From the NCBI RefSeq assembly GCF_009739905.1, contig NZ_CP034279.1, positions 2,790,001-2,854,000 of the forward strand: a DNA stretch of 64,000 bases, given 5' to 3'. The DNA comes from Streptomyces ficellus (GTDB lineage Bacteria; Actinomycetota; Actinomycetes; Streptomycetales; Streptomycetaceae). Shown piece after piece: positions 50,939 to 63,074 of this stretch; positions within the stretch are counted from its first letter, which is position 1, and every line of letters begins with the position of its first letter. The notes below the pieces were generated by a model. That model searched no databases and was not told the origin of the DNA. It saw only the letters and a list, made by a program, of their open reading frames with translations. The translations under genes and the position numbers were made by a program.

Positions 50939-51530
50939 CGGCGCCCGCCCGCCACTCGCGCCCGATCATCCGGAGCAGGGCCGGGTAGACGCCCAGGTAC
51001 CGGAAGGGCTTGATGGCCGCCATGTAGGCGGCGCCGAGCAGCCCGTTGGGCTTGACCAGGACGGCCATGCGGCCGTGGTGGCCGCCGCCGCCGGCGTCCG
51101 GCACCCAGCCGATGTGCATCACGGTGTGGACGGTGCGGTTGGCCATCTCGGCGGCCCACTCGTCGTGGGTCTGGTAGAGCGAGGTGAAGGGGGCCGCCCG
51201 CAGGTCGGGGCCGCGCGGGCCGTCGCGCAGGTCGGCCGGCAACCGGGCGCGCAGGCTGGGCACCCGGCCGCCGACACCGTCACCGGGCCGGTCCCAGCCG
51301 AGCAGGGCGCCCAGCTTCCAGCGGATCGCGAACAGGGCGCGCGGCACGGGGGCGGAGATGGGCGAGCGGCCGTCGCCGCCCTCGCCGTCGGCCATCTGGC
51401 GCACCAGGCGGGCGAGGTCGTCGGGGCCGCCGGGGGTGGGCAGCTCCCACACGTCCTCGACGTGGAAGCCGGTGGCGATCTCGTGGATCCTCCACGGGCG
51501 GGACGTGTGGGCGCTTCTGGGCAGCCTCAT
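50928..51530 (-). CDS. DUF2867 domain protein
   Basis: 200 aa. DUF2867 features: RPWRIHEIATGFHVEDVWEL, FAIRWKLGALLGWD, APFTSLYQTHDEWAAEMANR, VHTVMHIGWV and the C-terminal KPFRYLGVYPALLRMIGREW. Function unknown; members often sit beside TetR regulators, as here. Start at ATG 51530, 109 bp from the TetR start, with tandem operators between. Likely repressed by that TetR. Confidence 0.85.
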   Translation of the reverse strand: MRLPRSAHTSRPWRIHEIATGFHVEDVWELPTPGGPDDLARLVRQMADGEGGDGRSPISAPVPRALFAIRWKLGALLGWDRPGDGVGGRVPSLRARLPADLRDGPRGPDLRAAPFTSLYQTHDEWAAEMANRTVHTVMHIGWVPDAGGGGHHGRMAVLVKPNGLLGAAYMAAIKPFRYLGVYPALLRMIGREWRAGAGAR

Positions 51531-51582
51531 CTACGGACCCCTATCTATACGATGGCGTACAGATCAAGGCTAGACCCGTTCG

Positions 51583-51608
51583 TACGGCTCCGTATACGGC
51601 TCCGTATA
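51583..51608. promoter_or_regulatory. Tandem TetR-type operators
   Basis: Two head-to-tail copies of ACGGCTCCGTAT (51584-51595 and 51596-51607). They make overlapping palindromes: TACGG-CT-CCGTA (51583-51594), CCGTATACGG (51590-51599) and TATACGG-CT-CCGTATA (51593-51608). Placed between the divergent DUF2867 and TetR genes next to a -10-like TATAGA. Confidence 0.75.
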
Positions 51609-51639
51609 GACAACGGGCCGACGTGAGGGGAGACACACC

Positions 51640-52200
51640 ATGGCGCTGGCCCGGACGCCGCGCGGCACGTGGATCGAGGCAGGCCTGCGGGCGCTCGCGG
51701 CCGGCGGCCCGGACGCCGTGCGGATCGAGCCGCTGGCGCAGGCGCTCGGCGTCAGCAAGGGCGGTTTCTACGGGTACTTCGCCAACCGGGACGCGCTCCT
51801 CACCGAGATGCTGGACACCTGGGAGCGCGAGGTCACCGAGGCGGTGATCGAGCACGTCGACGGTGGTGGCGGCGACGGGCGGAGCAAGCTGGAGCGGCTG
51901 TTCACCCTCGTCGCCGCCTCCGACGAGGAGGCGGTCCGGGGCACCGCCGTCGACCTCGCGATCCGCGAGTGGGCGCGCCGCGACGCGGCGGTGGCGGAGC
52001 GGCTGCGCCGGGTGGACAACCGGCGGATGGACTACCTGCGGGCGCTGTTCGCGTCGTTCTGCCCGGACCCGGCCGACGTCGAGGTCCGCTGCATGCTCAC
52101 CTTCTCGGTCCGGATCGGCGCCCATGTGGTCGCCGCCGACCACGGCGCCCACAGCCGCGCCGACGTCATGGCGCTCACCCGCCAATGGCTCCTGCGCTGA
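51640..52200 (+). CDS. TetR family transcriptional regulator
   Basis: 186 aa, ATG 51640 behind GAGGGGAGA. Helix-turn-helix WIEAGLRALAAGGPDAVRIE, LAQALGVSKGGFYGYFANRDAL; C-terminal helical ligand domain (AIREWARRDAAVAERLRRVD). It most likely represses itself and the divergent DUF2867/membrane pair through the tandem palindromes at 51583-51608. Ligand unknown. Convergent with the choline/betaine transporter operon at a strong hairpin. Confidence 0.92.
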   Translation: MALARTPRGTWIEAGLRALAAGGPDAVRIEPLAQALGVSKGGFYGYFANRDALLTEMLDTWEREVTEAVIEHVDGGGGDGRSKLERLFTLVAASDEEAVRGTAVDLAIREWARRDAAVAERLRRVDNRRMDYLRALFASFCPDPADVEVRCMLTFSVRIGAHVVAADHGAHSRADVMALTRQWLLR

Positions 52201-52229
52201 CCCCCGGTACGCCGCCGCACCGCACGCCG

Positions 52230-52269
52230 CGCGCCCCCGGCGGCCGGAGGACCGGTCGCCGGGGGCGCG
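52230..52269. terminator. Bidirectional terminator between TetR gene and transporter operon
   Basis: Perfect 13-bp stem CGCGCCCCCGGCG (52230-52242) with its complement at 52257-52269, 14-nt loop, between two convergent genes. Confidence 0.82.
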
Positions 52270-52317
52270 GGAGTTCACCGGGTCAGGGGGGTCACCCGGC
52301 ACCCGGTCGGCCGGTGG

Positions 52318-53274
52318 TCAGGGCAGCCACTTCCGCCACGTCGGCTCGTTGGCCTCGACCCACTTCTCGGCCGCCGCCTCCGGCGACAGCTTCTCCTCGG
52401 CGATCATCAGCGCCACCTCGTTCTGCTCCTCCACCGTCCAGCGGAAGTTCTTCAGGAAGGCGGCGGCCTTCCCGCCCTTCTCGGCGAAGTCGGCGTTGAG
52501 GAACTTCTGGAGCGGGGTGTGCGGGTAGGCGCAGGCGACCTTCTCCGGGTCGGCGTCGCAGCCCTCCTTGTACGCGGGCAGCTTCACCTCCGTCATCGGC
52601 ACCTTCTCGAACAGCCACTGCGGCTTGTACCAGTACGTCAGGAACGGCTTCTTCTCCTTGGCGAACTGCTTGATCTGGGTGATCTGGGCCGCCTCGGAGC
52701 CCGCGAAGACGACCTTGTAGTCCAGGTCGAGGTTCTTCACCAGCGCCTTGTCGTTCGTCACGTACGACGGGGAGCCGTCCAGCAGCTGCCCCTTGCCGCC
52801 GCTCTCCGCGGTGCGGAGCTGGTCGGCGTACTTGTTCAGGTTCTTCCAGTCGGTGACGTCCGGGTGCGCGTCGGCGAAGTACTTCGGTACGAACCAGCCG
52901 ATGTGGCCGGTCACGCCCAGGTCGCCGCCGCGCGCGATGGTCTTCTTGTCCTCGACGTACCGCTGTTCCTGCTCCGGGTGGCCCCAGTCCTCCAGGAGGG
53001 CGTCCACCCGGCCCTGGCTGAGGGCGTCCCACGCGGGGACCTCGTCGACCTGGACGGTGTCGACCCGGTAGCCCAGCTCGTGTTCGAGCAGGTACTTCGC
53101 CACGGCGACGTTCGCCTGCGCGCCCACCCACGACTGGACGGACAGGGTGACCGTCTTCGCGCCCTCGGCGGCGGCGTACGGGGAGGCCTGCTGGGTCATG
53201 TCGGCCGCGCCGCACGCGGAGAGGGACAGCAGGGTCGAAGCGGCGATCAGCGGAGCCATGATGCGCCTGCGCAT
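52318..53274 (-). CDS. ABC transporter substrate-binding lipoprotein (choline/glycine betaine type)
   Basis: 318 aa. Lipobox LSAC at residues 18-21, then an OpuAC/ProX-type binding fold: VTLSVQSWVGAQANVAVA, LLEDWGHPEQEQRYV, GHIGWFVPKYF, YWYKPQWLF. The Trp/Tyr residues are those that cage quaternary ammonium groups. Captures choline or betaine outside the membrane for the fused permease encoded just upstream (1-nt gap). Last gene of the operon starting with the aldehyde dehydrogenase. Confidence 0.9.
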   Translation of the reverse strand: MRRRIMAPLIAASTLLSLSACGAADMTQQASPYAAAEGAKTVTLSVQSWVGAQANVAVAKYLLEHELGYRVDTVQVDEVPAWDALSQGRVDALLEDWGHPEQEQRYVEDKKTIARGGDLGVTGHIGWFVPKYFADAHPDVTDWKNLNKYADQLRTAESGGKGQLLDGSPSYVTNDKALVKNLDLDYKVVFAGSEAAQITQIKQFAKEKKPFLTYWYKPQWLFEKVPMTEVKLPAYKEGCDADPEKVACAYPHTPLQKFLNADFAEKGGKAAAFLKNFRWTVEEQNEVALMIAEEKLSPEAAAEKWVEANEPTWRKWLP

Positions 53275-53275
53275 G

Positions 53276-55176
53276 TCACGCCTCCTTTCCGGTCGGCTGG
53301 GTGACCCGGTCGAGCATCAGGCCCAGGCAGACGATCGCGGCGCCCGCGACCAGGCCGGTCGCCAGGTCGCCCTGGGCGAGGCCGAAGACCACGTCGTAAC
53401 CGAGCGCGCCACCGCCGACCAGGCCGCCGATGATGACGACGGCGAGGACGAGGACGACCGCCTGGTTGACGGCGAGGAGCAGCGCGGGCCGGGCGAGCGG
53501 GAGCTGCACCTGGCGCAGCTGCTGCCAGCCGGTGGCGCCCAGCGAGCGGGCGGACTCCAGCGCCACGGGGTCGACGCCCCGCAGGCCCTGGGTGGTGATG
53601 CGGACGACGGCGGGCAGGGCGTACACCACGGCGGCGGCGACCGCCGGGGCGCGGCCCACGCCGAACAGGGCGACCACCGGGATCAGGTACACGAACTGCG
53701 GCATGGTCTGGAAGACGTCCAGGACCGGGCGCAGCGCACGCTCCAGCCGGGCGCTGCGCGCGGCGGCGACCGCGACGCCGAAGCCGAGGACCAGCGTGAC
53801 GGCGACGGCGGCGAGCACCTGCGACAGGGTGTCGAGCGAGGCGTCCCACACGCCGAGGACGCCGATGGCGGCCATGGCGGCGACGGCCGTCAGCGCGGTG
53901 CGCCAGGTGCCGACGAGCAGCGCGAGGGCGCCGACGAGCAGCAGCAGCGCCCACCACGGCAGGGCCTGGAGCCCGTCGCGTACGGGGTCGAGGACCCAGC
54001 CGGTGAAGTGCGCCGCCCAGTCGGCGGTGCCGCCGACGACGGGGACGCCCGAGTAGAGGTGGGCGGTCATCCAGTCGACGGCGCGGTTGACGGGCTCGGC
54101 GATGTCGACGTGCCACGCCTCGGGCCAGGTGAGCGCGCCCGCCAGGCGGCCGGCGACGGCGGCGGCGATCACGGCGGCGCCGGCGGCGAGCCAGGCGCGG
54201 GCCGCCGGACCGGAGTCCGGGCTGTTGCCGGTGGCGGTGCGGTCCAGGACGACCGCCAGGAGCACGATCGGGATGCCGGCGGCGAGCGCGGCGCCGACGT
54301 CGACGGAGGCGAGCGCCTGGTAGACGCGGTCGCCGAGGCCGCCCGCGCCGATGACGGACGCGATGACGGCCATGGACAGGGCCATCATGATCGACTGGTT
54401 GACGCCGAGGAGCAGTTCCTTGCGGGCGAGCGGCAGCCGGGCGGTGAGCAGCCGCTGCCTGCCGGTGGCGCCGAGCGAGGCCGAGGCCTCCAGGACGCCG
54501 GGGTCGGCGGCGCGCAGGCCGAGCGCGGTGAGGCGGGCCATGGGCGGGGCGGCGTAGACGACCGTCGCGAGGACGGCGGCCGGGACGCCGATGCCGAAGA
54601 CCAGCACCACGGGCAGCAGGTACGCGAAGGCGGGCAGCACCTGCATGGTGTCCAGCACGGGCCGCAGCGCCCGGTACGTACGGTCCGAGAGCCCCGCGGC
54701 GAGGCCGAGGACCGCGCCGAGGGCGACGGACGCGGCGACCGCGACGACCATGAGCGCCAGGGTCTGCATGGTGGGCACCCACATGCCGAGCAGCCCGCAC
54801 ACGGCGAACGCGGCGACGGCGGTGACCCCGAGGCGCGGGCCGGCCACGCGCCAGGCGACGAGTCCGGCGGCGGCGGTGACGCCCGCCCAGCCGGCGGCGA
54901 GGAGCACCAGGTAGACGCCGCGCACGGACAGCACGACGGCGTTGCTGACGTGCCCGAAGAAGTAGAGGAACAGCGGGTGGCTGTCGCGGTTGTCGACGAT
55001 CCAGTCGCTGGCGGAGCCGAGCGGTCCGGACAGGTCGACGGAGAGGGAGGCGGGCCAGGTGCCGCGCCCGGCGAGGAGGAGGCCGAGCGGGACGAGCACG
55101 AGGACCGCGGCCAGCGGCCAGTAGCGGCGCGCGGCGGCCGGCAGGCGGGGGTTCGCGGGGGCGGTCACGGCCGCGG

Positions 55177-55180
<4 letters not shown>
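53276..55180 (-). CDS. Fused ABC permease, two ProW-type domains
   Basis: 634 aa, ATG 55180 overlapping the ATPase stop (ATGA). Two complete BPD_transp_1 units in one chain, each with its EAA-type loop: [22 protein letters not shown] in the first half, [22 protein letters not shown] in the second, and similar surrounding helices ([17 protein letters not shown] / [17 protein letters not shown]). Normally such transporters use two identical ProW chains; here the dimer is fused. About 14-16 membrane helices. Confidence 0.92.
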
Positions 55181-56291
<1,111 letters not shown>

Positions 56292-56292
<1 letters not shown>

Positions 56293-57830
56293 CAGGCACC
56301 GCCTCCCAGCAGTTCCGCGGCTTTCTCGCCGACCATCAGCACCCCGATCATCGGGTTGACGGCGGGCATGGTCGGGAAGACGGACGCGTCGGCGATCCGG
56401 ATGCCGTCGAGTCCGCGGATCCTCAGGTCGGGCCCGACGACGGCCTGTTCGTCGTCCACCGCGCCCATCCGGCAGGTGCCGGCGGGGTGGTAGACGGTGT
56501 GGGCGACCTTGCGGGCGTACTCGCTGAGCTCCTCGTCACCGGTGACGGCGGGCCCGGGGCACACCTCGCGGGTGAGCCAGCCGGCGAGCGGCTCCGTCTT
56601 CGCGATCTCGCGGGCGATGCGGATGCCGTCGACGAGGGTGCGGCCGTCGTAGTCGTCCTCGTCGGTGAAGTACCGGAAGTCGAGGGCCGGCTTGACCTCG
56701 GGGTCGGCGCTGGTGAGGTAGAGGCGGCCGCGGCTGCGCGGCTTGGGGATGTTCGGGGTCATCGACACGCCGTGCGCGGGGCGCTCGTAGCCGAGCCGCT
56801 CGGGGTTGTCGGTGAAGGGGATCTGGTAGAAGTGGAACATCAGGTCCGGGCCCCGGGACTCGGGGTCGCGCCGGACGAACAGACCGGCGTCGCTGTCCAT
56901 GGCGGAGTTCTCGGGGATGGGCCCGTCGGTCTCCCAGACGATGACCGACTCGGGGTGGTCGAGCAGGTTCTCGCCGACGCCCGGCAGGTCGTGGACGACG
57001 GGGATGCCCAGTGCCTCGAGGTCCTCGCGGGGCCCGATGCCCGAGTGCAGCAGCAGCCGGGGCGTGTCCACGGCGCCGGCGCAGACGAGGACTTCGCGGC
57101 GGGCGGTGACGAGCCGCTCGGTGCCGTCCTTGGCGCGGACGTGGACGCCGGTGGCGCGGGTGCCGTCCAGCTCCAGCCGGTACGCCCAGGTCTCCAGCAT
57201 CAGGTGGAGGTTGGCGCGCTCGTCCATGACCGGGTGCAGGTAGGCGACCGACGCGGAGGAGCGCTTGTTGTCCTCCGGGTGGTACGCGAGGTCGAAGAAC
57301 CCGACGCCCTCGTGGAACGGCTGCTTGTTGAAGCCCTCCACGCGCGGGACGCCGAGCGCGGCCTGGGCGGCGTCGACGAAGTCGCGGGCGATGGCGTTGC
57401 GGTCCTTCTCGTCGACGGAGACGACGTTGTTGAGCAGCTTGTCGAAGTACGGGTCCATCGCGGCGGCGTTCCAGCCGGCGGCCCCGGCCTCCTCCCACTC
57501 GTCCCAGTCGGACGGCAGCGGCTTGAAGGAGATGAGCGTGTTGTGCGACGAGCAGCCGCCGAGGACGCGGGCGCGGCTGTGCCGGATGTGGGAGTTGCCG
57601 CGGGGCTGCTCGGTGGTGGGGTAGTCGTAGTCGAGGTCGCCGCCGAGGAGGCCCATCCAGCGGCGCAGCGTGAGGACGTCGGGGCGGTCGACGTCGGAGG
57701 GTCCGCCCTCGATGACGGCGACGGTGACGCCGGGGTCGGCGCTGAGCCGGTGGGCGATGACGGACCCGGCGGTGCCGCCGCCGACGATGACGTAGTCGTA
57801 CTCGGTGTTGTCGGTGTGCTCGGTGTTCAT
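56292..57830 (-). CDS. Choline oxidase-like GMC oxidoreductase
   Basis: 512 aa from ATG 57830, with AAGGAA upstream. GMC family flavoenzyme closest in pattern to Arthrobacter choline oxidase: [18 protein letters not shown] (FAD), GGCSSHNT with His96 (the covalent flavin His99 there), [15 protein letters not shown] (catalytic His466) and AVNPMI (Asn510). Choline oxidase makes betaine aldehyde and betaine using O2. Transporter and aldehyde dehydrogenase genes on both sides support choline as substrate. A dehydrogenase-type acceptor cannot be excluded. Confidence 0.88.
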
Positions 57831-57874
57831 GTTGTGTGTTCCTTGTCGTCCCTGCTCGGCGCGCTCGGCGGCGC

Positions 57875-59371
57875 TCAGCCGGCGAACCAGCGCACGGGGC
57901 GCGGAGCCAGGTTCTGGTAGACGTGCTTGGTCTCGCGGTACTCGGCGAGGCCGGCGGGGCCCAGCTCGCGGCCGATACCGCTCTTGCCGAAGCCGCCCCA
58001 CTCCGCCTGCGGCAGGTAGGGGTGGAAGTCGTTGATCCAGACGGTGCCGTGGCGCAGCCGGCCGGCGACGCGGCGGGCGCGGCCGGGTTCGGCGGACCAG
58101 ACGCCGCCGGCCAGGCCGTACTCGGTGTCGTTGGCGAGGGCGACGGCCTCGTCCTCGGTGCGGAAGGTCTCCACGGTGAGCACCGGGCCGAAGACCTCTT
58201 CGCGCACGACGCGCATGCCTCGGTGGCAGCGGTCGAGGACGGTGGGGCGGTAGAAGTAGCCGTCCCCGTACGCCGGTCCGGTGGGGCGTTCGCCACCGGC
58301 GCGCAGGACGGCGCCCTCGGCGAGGGCGGAGGCGACGTACTCCTCGGTGCGGGCGAGCTGCTGCGCAGAGACGAGGGGGCCGCACTCGACGCCCTTGTCG
58401 GTGCCCCGGCCGATCCGGATCCTCTCGGCGCGGCGGGCCAGTTCGGCGACGAAGCGCTCGCGCAGCGACTCCTCGACGATGAGGCGGGAGCCGGCCGAGC
58501 AGACCTGGCCGCTGTGGATGAACGCGGCGTTGAGCGCCTGGTCGACGGCGGTGTCGAAGCCCTCGTCGGTGGCGCAGGCGTCGGCGAAGACGACGTTGGG
58601 GTTCTTGCCGCCCAGTTCGAGGGCGACCTTCTTGACGCTGTCGGCGGCGGCGCGCATCACCTTCGTACCGCTGACGAGTCCGCCGGTGAACGACACCAGG
58701 TCGACGTCGGGGTGTTCGGACATGCGAGCGCCGACGGGGTCGCCGGGGCCGGTGACCAGGTTGGCGACGCCGTCGGGCAGGCCCGCCTCGGCGAGGAGCC
58801 GGACGAGGGCGACCGTGGTGAGCGGGGTGATCTCGCTCGGCTTGACGACGAAGGTGTTGCCCGCGGCCAGCGCCGGGGCGATCTTCCAACTGGCCTGGAG
58901 CAGCGGGTAGTTCCAGGGCGTGATCAGGGCGCACACACCGACGGGCTCGTGGACGACGACGCTGTGGACGTCGGGGGTGCCGGCGTCGACGACCCGGCCG
59001 CCGCTCTCGTTCATCACGAGGTCGGCGAAGTAGCGGAACGCGTCGGTCACGCAGTCGACGTCGACGCGGCCCTCTTCCAGGGTCTTCCCGGCGTCGCGGC
59101 TCTCCAGCAGGCCCAGGGTCTCGCGGTCGCGCTGGAGCAGGTCGGCCACCCGGCGCAGCAGCGCGGCCCGTTCGGCGACGGGGGTGCGGGGCCAGGCGCC
59201 GTCGTCGAACGCCGTCCGGGCGGCGGCTATCGCGGCGTCGGTGTCCTCGGCGCCGCCCTCGGCGACGACCGCGAGGGTGGTGGCGTCGGCGGGGTCGAGG
59301 ATCTCGCGCGTGGCGCCGGTGGCGGCTGCTCGCCACTCCCCGCCCACATGGATGGTCAGTTGGTCCGACAC
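57875..59371 (-). CDS. Betaine aldehyde dehydrogenase-like aldehyde dehydrogenase
   Basis: 498 aa from GTG 59371, behind GGAAGGCAAACGCGAC. Aldehyde dehydrogenase fold: ITPWNYPLLQASWKIAPAL (Asn), VSFTGGLVSG, ALELGGKNPN (Glu), SGQVCSAGSR (nucleophile Cys), REEVFGPVLTV. First gene of the choline operon, so it should oxidise betaine aldehyde to glycine betaine, an osmoprotectant. Start was set at the GTG because the extra 28 upstream codons show no similarity. Confidence 0.88.
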   Translation of the reverse strand: MSDQLTIHVGGEWRAAATGATREILDPADATTLAVVAEGGAEDTDAAIAAARTAFDDGAWPRTPVAERAALLRRVADLLQRDRETLGLLESRDAGKTLEEGRVDVDCVTDAFRYFADLVMNESGGRVVDAGTPDVHSVVVHEPVGVCALITPWNYPLLQASWKIAPALAAGNTFVVKPSEITPLTTVALVRLLAEAGLPDGVANLVTGPGDPVGARMSEHPDVDLVSFTGGLVSGTKVMRAAADSVKKVALELGGKNPNVVFADACATDEGFDTAVDQALNAAFIHSGQVCSAGSRLIVEESLRERFVAELARRAERIRIGRGTDKGVECGPLVSAQQLARTEEYVASALAEGAVLRAGGERPTGPAYGDGYFYRPTVLDRCHRGMRVVREEVFGPVLTVETFRTEDEAVALANDTEYGLAGGVWSAEPGRARRVAGRLRHGTVWINDFHPYLPQAEWGGFGKSGIGRELGPAGLAEYRETKHVYQNLAPRPVRWFAG

Positions 59372-59506
59372 GTCGCGTTTGCCTTCCGTTCCCGATCGGT
59401 TCGTCACCGACGGTGGTCGGCGACCGGGGTCCCTGCCCCGAAGAACGGAAAGCATGCGCGAAAGTGGGTTTGCTCACTCCTAGGCTGGGTAGCCGCGCGG
59501 TCGCGT

Positions 59507-60037
59507 TCAGTTGCCGACGGGCTCGAAGTCCTCGTCGGGCAGGTCGTCCTGCACCCGCAGGCACGCCACCCAGGCGGGCAGCATCCAGTGCGTGACCAGC
59601 AGCGCGAACAGCGCCGGGAAGAGCAGGGAGCCGTCGAAGCGGACGTCTGCGAGCCACATCGCCAGGCCCGTCCCGGCGGCGGCGGCGAACAGCAGCCCCA
59701 GCGTGATCCGGTGGGCGACGGACCGGACCCGGTCCCGCTCGACGAGTTGACGCTCGTCCAGCATGTGGCCGCGCAGCTCGAGCAGTCCGCGCGTGGTCGC
59801 GTTGATGGCGCCCATGGCGACGCACCAGGGCAGGACCAGCGCCAGCAGGGCGACCGGCATCCACAGCGGGGCGAGGTGGACGCTGCCGAGCCACAGGGCG
59901 ATCGACGCGGCCGTGAGCGCGGCGTGCACCGCGACCAGGGTGCGGCGGCGCCCGGCCGTGCGGCCCAGGGCCTGCATGTCCCGGCGGTTCATGATCGCGT
60001 ACATCCGCCGGTCGTAACGCGTCGCGGTGGTGGTCAC
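59507..60037 (-). CDS. Membrane protein coupled to a small XRE regulator
   Basis: 176 aa from GTG 60037, overlapping the XRE stop (GTGA). Four hydrophobic helices: LVAVHAALTAASIALWLGSV, WMPVALLALVLPWCVAMGAI, LGLLFAAAAGTGLAMWLADV and LLFPALFALLVTHWMLPAWV. Between them is a charged cytoplasmic loop (RGHMLDERQLVERDRVRS). The set 'small XRE + membrane partner' is common in actinomycetes and firmicutes; the membrane protein may sense a signal for the regulator. Family unknown. Confidence 0.78.
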   Translation of the reverse strand: MTTTATRYDRRMYAIMNRRDMQALGRTAGRRRTLVAVHAALTAASIALWLGSVHLAPLWMPVALLALVLPWCVAMGAINATTRGLLELRGHMLDERQLVERDRVRSVAHRITLGLLFAAAAGTGLAMWLADVRFDGSLLFPALFALLVTHWMLPAWVACLRVQDDLPDEDFEPVGN

Positions 60038-60288
60038 TGCTTCCTCCCGTTGTCCCCGTAGATCTCCGTGGTGAGCGGCTGGAACGGCTCCAGGGAGAAC
60101 AGCGCCTCCACCGGCAGCCCGAAGTACTTGGCCGCTTTCAGGGCCAGGTCGAGGCTCGGGTTGTACTGCCCCCGCTCGATGTAGCCGATGGTCTGGTAGT
60201 GGACCCCGAGGGCGTCGGCCAGCGTCTGACGCGACACCTTGCGCTCCGCCCGCACCACGGCCAGCCTGTTGTGCACCTGCTCGCTCAT
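60034..60288 (-). CDS. Small XRE family regulator
   Basis: 84 aa, almost only a helix-turn-helix: RLAVVRAERKVSRQTLADALG, VHYQTIGYIERGQYNPSLDLAL, KAAKYFGLPVEALFSLEPF (YgzD/YozG-like). Upstream lies ATGTA-N10-TACAT (60287-60306), a possible self-operator that covers the start, and the surrounding 25 bp are unusually AT-rich. Coupled to the following membrane gene by GTGA. Confidence 0.92.
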   Translation of the reverse strand: MSEQVHNRLAVVRAERKVSRQTLADALGVHYQTIGYIERGQYNPSLDLALKAAKYFGLPVEALFSLEPFQPLTTEIYGDNGRKQ

Positions 60289-60394
60289 GTATAAGAAGTA
60301 CTACATCCCATAGCGTTTTTGCAATGATCCGAATGGATGACCGGTGTCGGCGTCGCTCCCGGGCAGCGCCCCCGGGGCGCCCTAGGGTGCGTCC

Positions 60395-61546
60395 ATGCGC
60401 AGCAGCGACGACCGCGTCTACCTCGCCCCCGTCGACCACCTGCGGGCCGTCGCCGCCGTGCTCGTCGTCCTGTACCACGGGTGCCAGCTGCTCAGCGCGC
60501 GCATCGAGGGCCGCCGCTTCGTCCCCGCGACGGACTGGCTGTACTCGGCGAACCCGGCCGCCACCCTCGTCTTCGAGGGCCACACGGGCGTCGCGCTGTT
60601 CATGGTCCTGTCGGGCTTCATCTTCACCGTCGGCGCGTACGGCAGACCGGTCCGCTACGGCCGCTTCCTCACCAACCGGCTGCTGCGCATCTACCCGCTC
60701 TACCTGGTCGTCGCCCTGTTGGGCCTGGCCACCCAGGTCACCCTGCCCACGTTCCAGGACCTGCTGCGGATCCTGACGTTCGCCACCCCGGCCCAGCCGT
60801 ACGGGGGCGTCTTCTGGACGCTGTGCGTGGAGATGCAGTTCTACCTGGTGTTCCCGCTGCTGTGCCGGCTCCTCGCCGAACGCGGCCCCGGCGCCCTCCT
60901 GCGGCTGCTGGCGGCGGTGTTCCTGCTGCGGGCACTGGTGTGGCTGAGCAGCCCGGCTCCCGAACCGCACACCGCGTCGCTCTACCTGGGCCTGGCGGGG
61001 CGGATCGACCAGTTCCTGCTCGGCATGCTGGCCGCCTGGGTGTACGTCCACCACCGGGACCGGCTGCGGGCCCGCTGGCTGCCGCCGGTGGCCCTGGCGC
61101 TCGCGCTCGGGCTGCTGTGGTCGTTCAACCAGGTGCACGGGTTCGTCTCCGACAGCCCGCTGAAGCTGGCCTGGAGCGGCGCGGAGGGCGCGGTGTGGGC
61201 GCTGGTGGTCGCGGCGTACGTGGCGGGCGCCCGGGAGAACGGCGGCGGCCGGCTCTCCCGCGGCGCGGCCCGGCTCGGGGAGATCAGCTTCTCGGTGTAC
61301 CTGACGCACTTCATGGTGCTGACGGTGATCGGCGAGTGGGGGTGGTTCCCCGCCGCCCTGCCGCCGGTGTGGGCCGCCTTCGCCGTCACGCTGCTGGTGG
61401 CCCTGCCGTTGACCGTCGCGGTGTCGTTCCTGACGTACCACGCCATCGAACTGCCGTTCCTGCGCCTGCGCCGCCCCTACACCGGCGCCCCGCCCACCGC
61501 GGAACCACCGCGCCCCCGGCAGCGGGAGAGCTACCGGGGGCGGTGA
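60395..61546 (+). CDS. Acyltransferase 3 family membrane protein
   Basis: 383 aa from ATG 60395, 6 nt behind TAGGGT (leaderless). About ten membrane helices; family features YLAPVDHLRAVAAVLVVLYHG, FMVLSGFIFTVGAYG, NRLLRIYPLYL, SVYLTHFMVLTVIG. Members O-acylate surface sugars, lipids or antibiotics at the outer membrane face. The catalytic His is in YHG region near residue 27. Substrate unknown. Ends in a hairpin that overlaps its last codons (61511-61542). Confidence 0.9.
   Translation: MRSSDDRVYLAPVDHLRAVAAVLVVLYHGCQLLSARIEGRRFVPATDWLYSANPAATLVFEGHTGVALFMVLSGFIFTVGAYGRPVRYGRFLTNRLLRIYPLYLVVALLGLATQVTLPTFQDLLRILTFATPAQPYGGVFWTLCVEMQFYLVFPLLCRLLAERGPGALLRLLAAVFLLRALVWLSSPAPEPHTASLYLGLAGRIDQFLLGMLAAWVYVHHRDRLRARWLPPVALALALGLLWSFNQVHGFVSDSPLKLAWSGAEGAVWALVVAAYVAGARENGGGRLSRGAARLGEISFSVYLTHFMVLTVIGEWGWFPAALPPVWAAFAVTLLVALPLTVAVSFLTYHAIELPFLRLRRPYTGAPPTAEPPRPRQRESYRGR
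61511..61542. terminator. Hairpin at the acyltransferase end
   Basis: Stem CGCCCCCGG (61511-61519) with its complement at 61534-61542, plus inner AGC/GCT pairing. It sits in the last codons of the gene and could also stop mdh transcripts from the other side. Confidence 0.55.
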
Positions 61547-61552
61547 CGTGCG

Positions 61553-63074
<1,522 letters not shown>

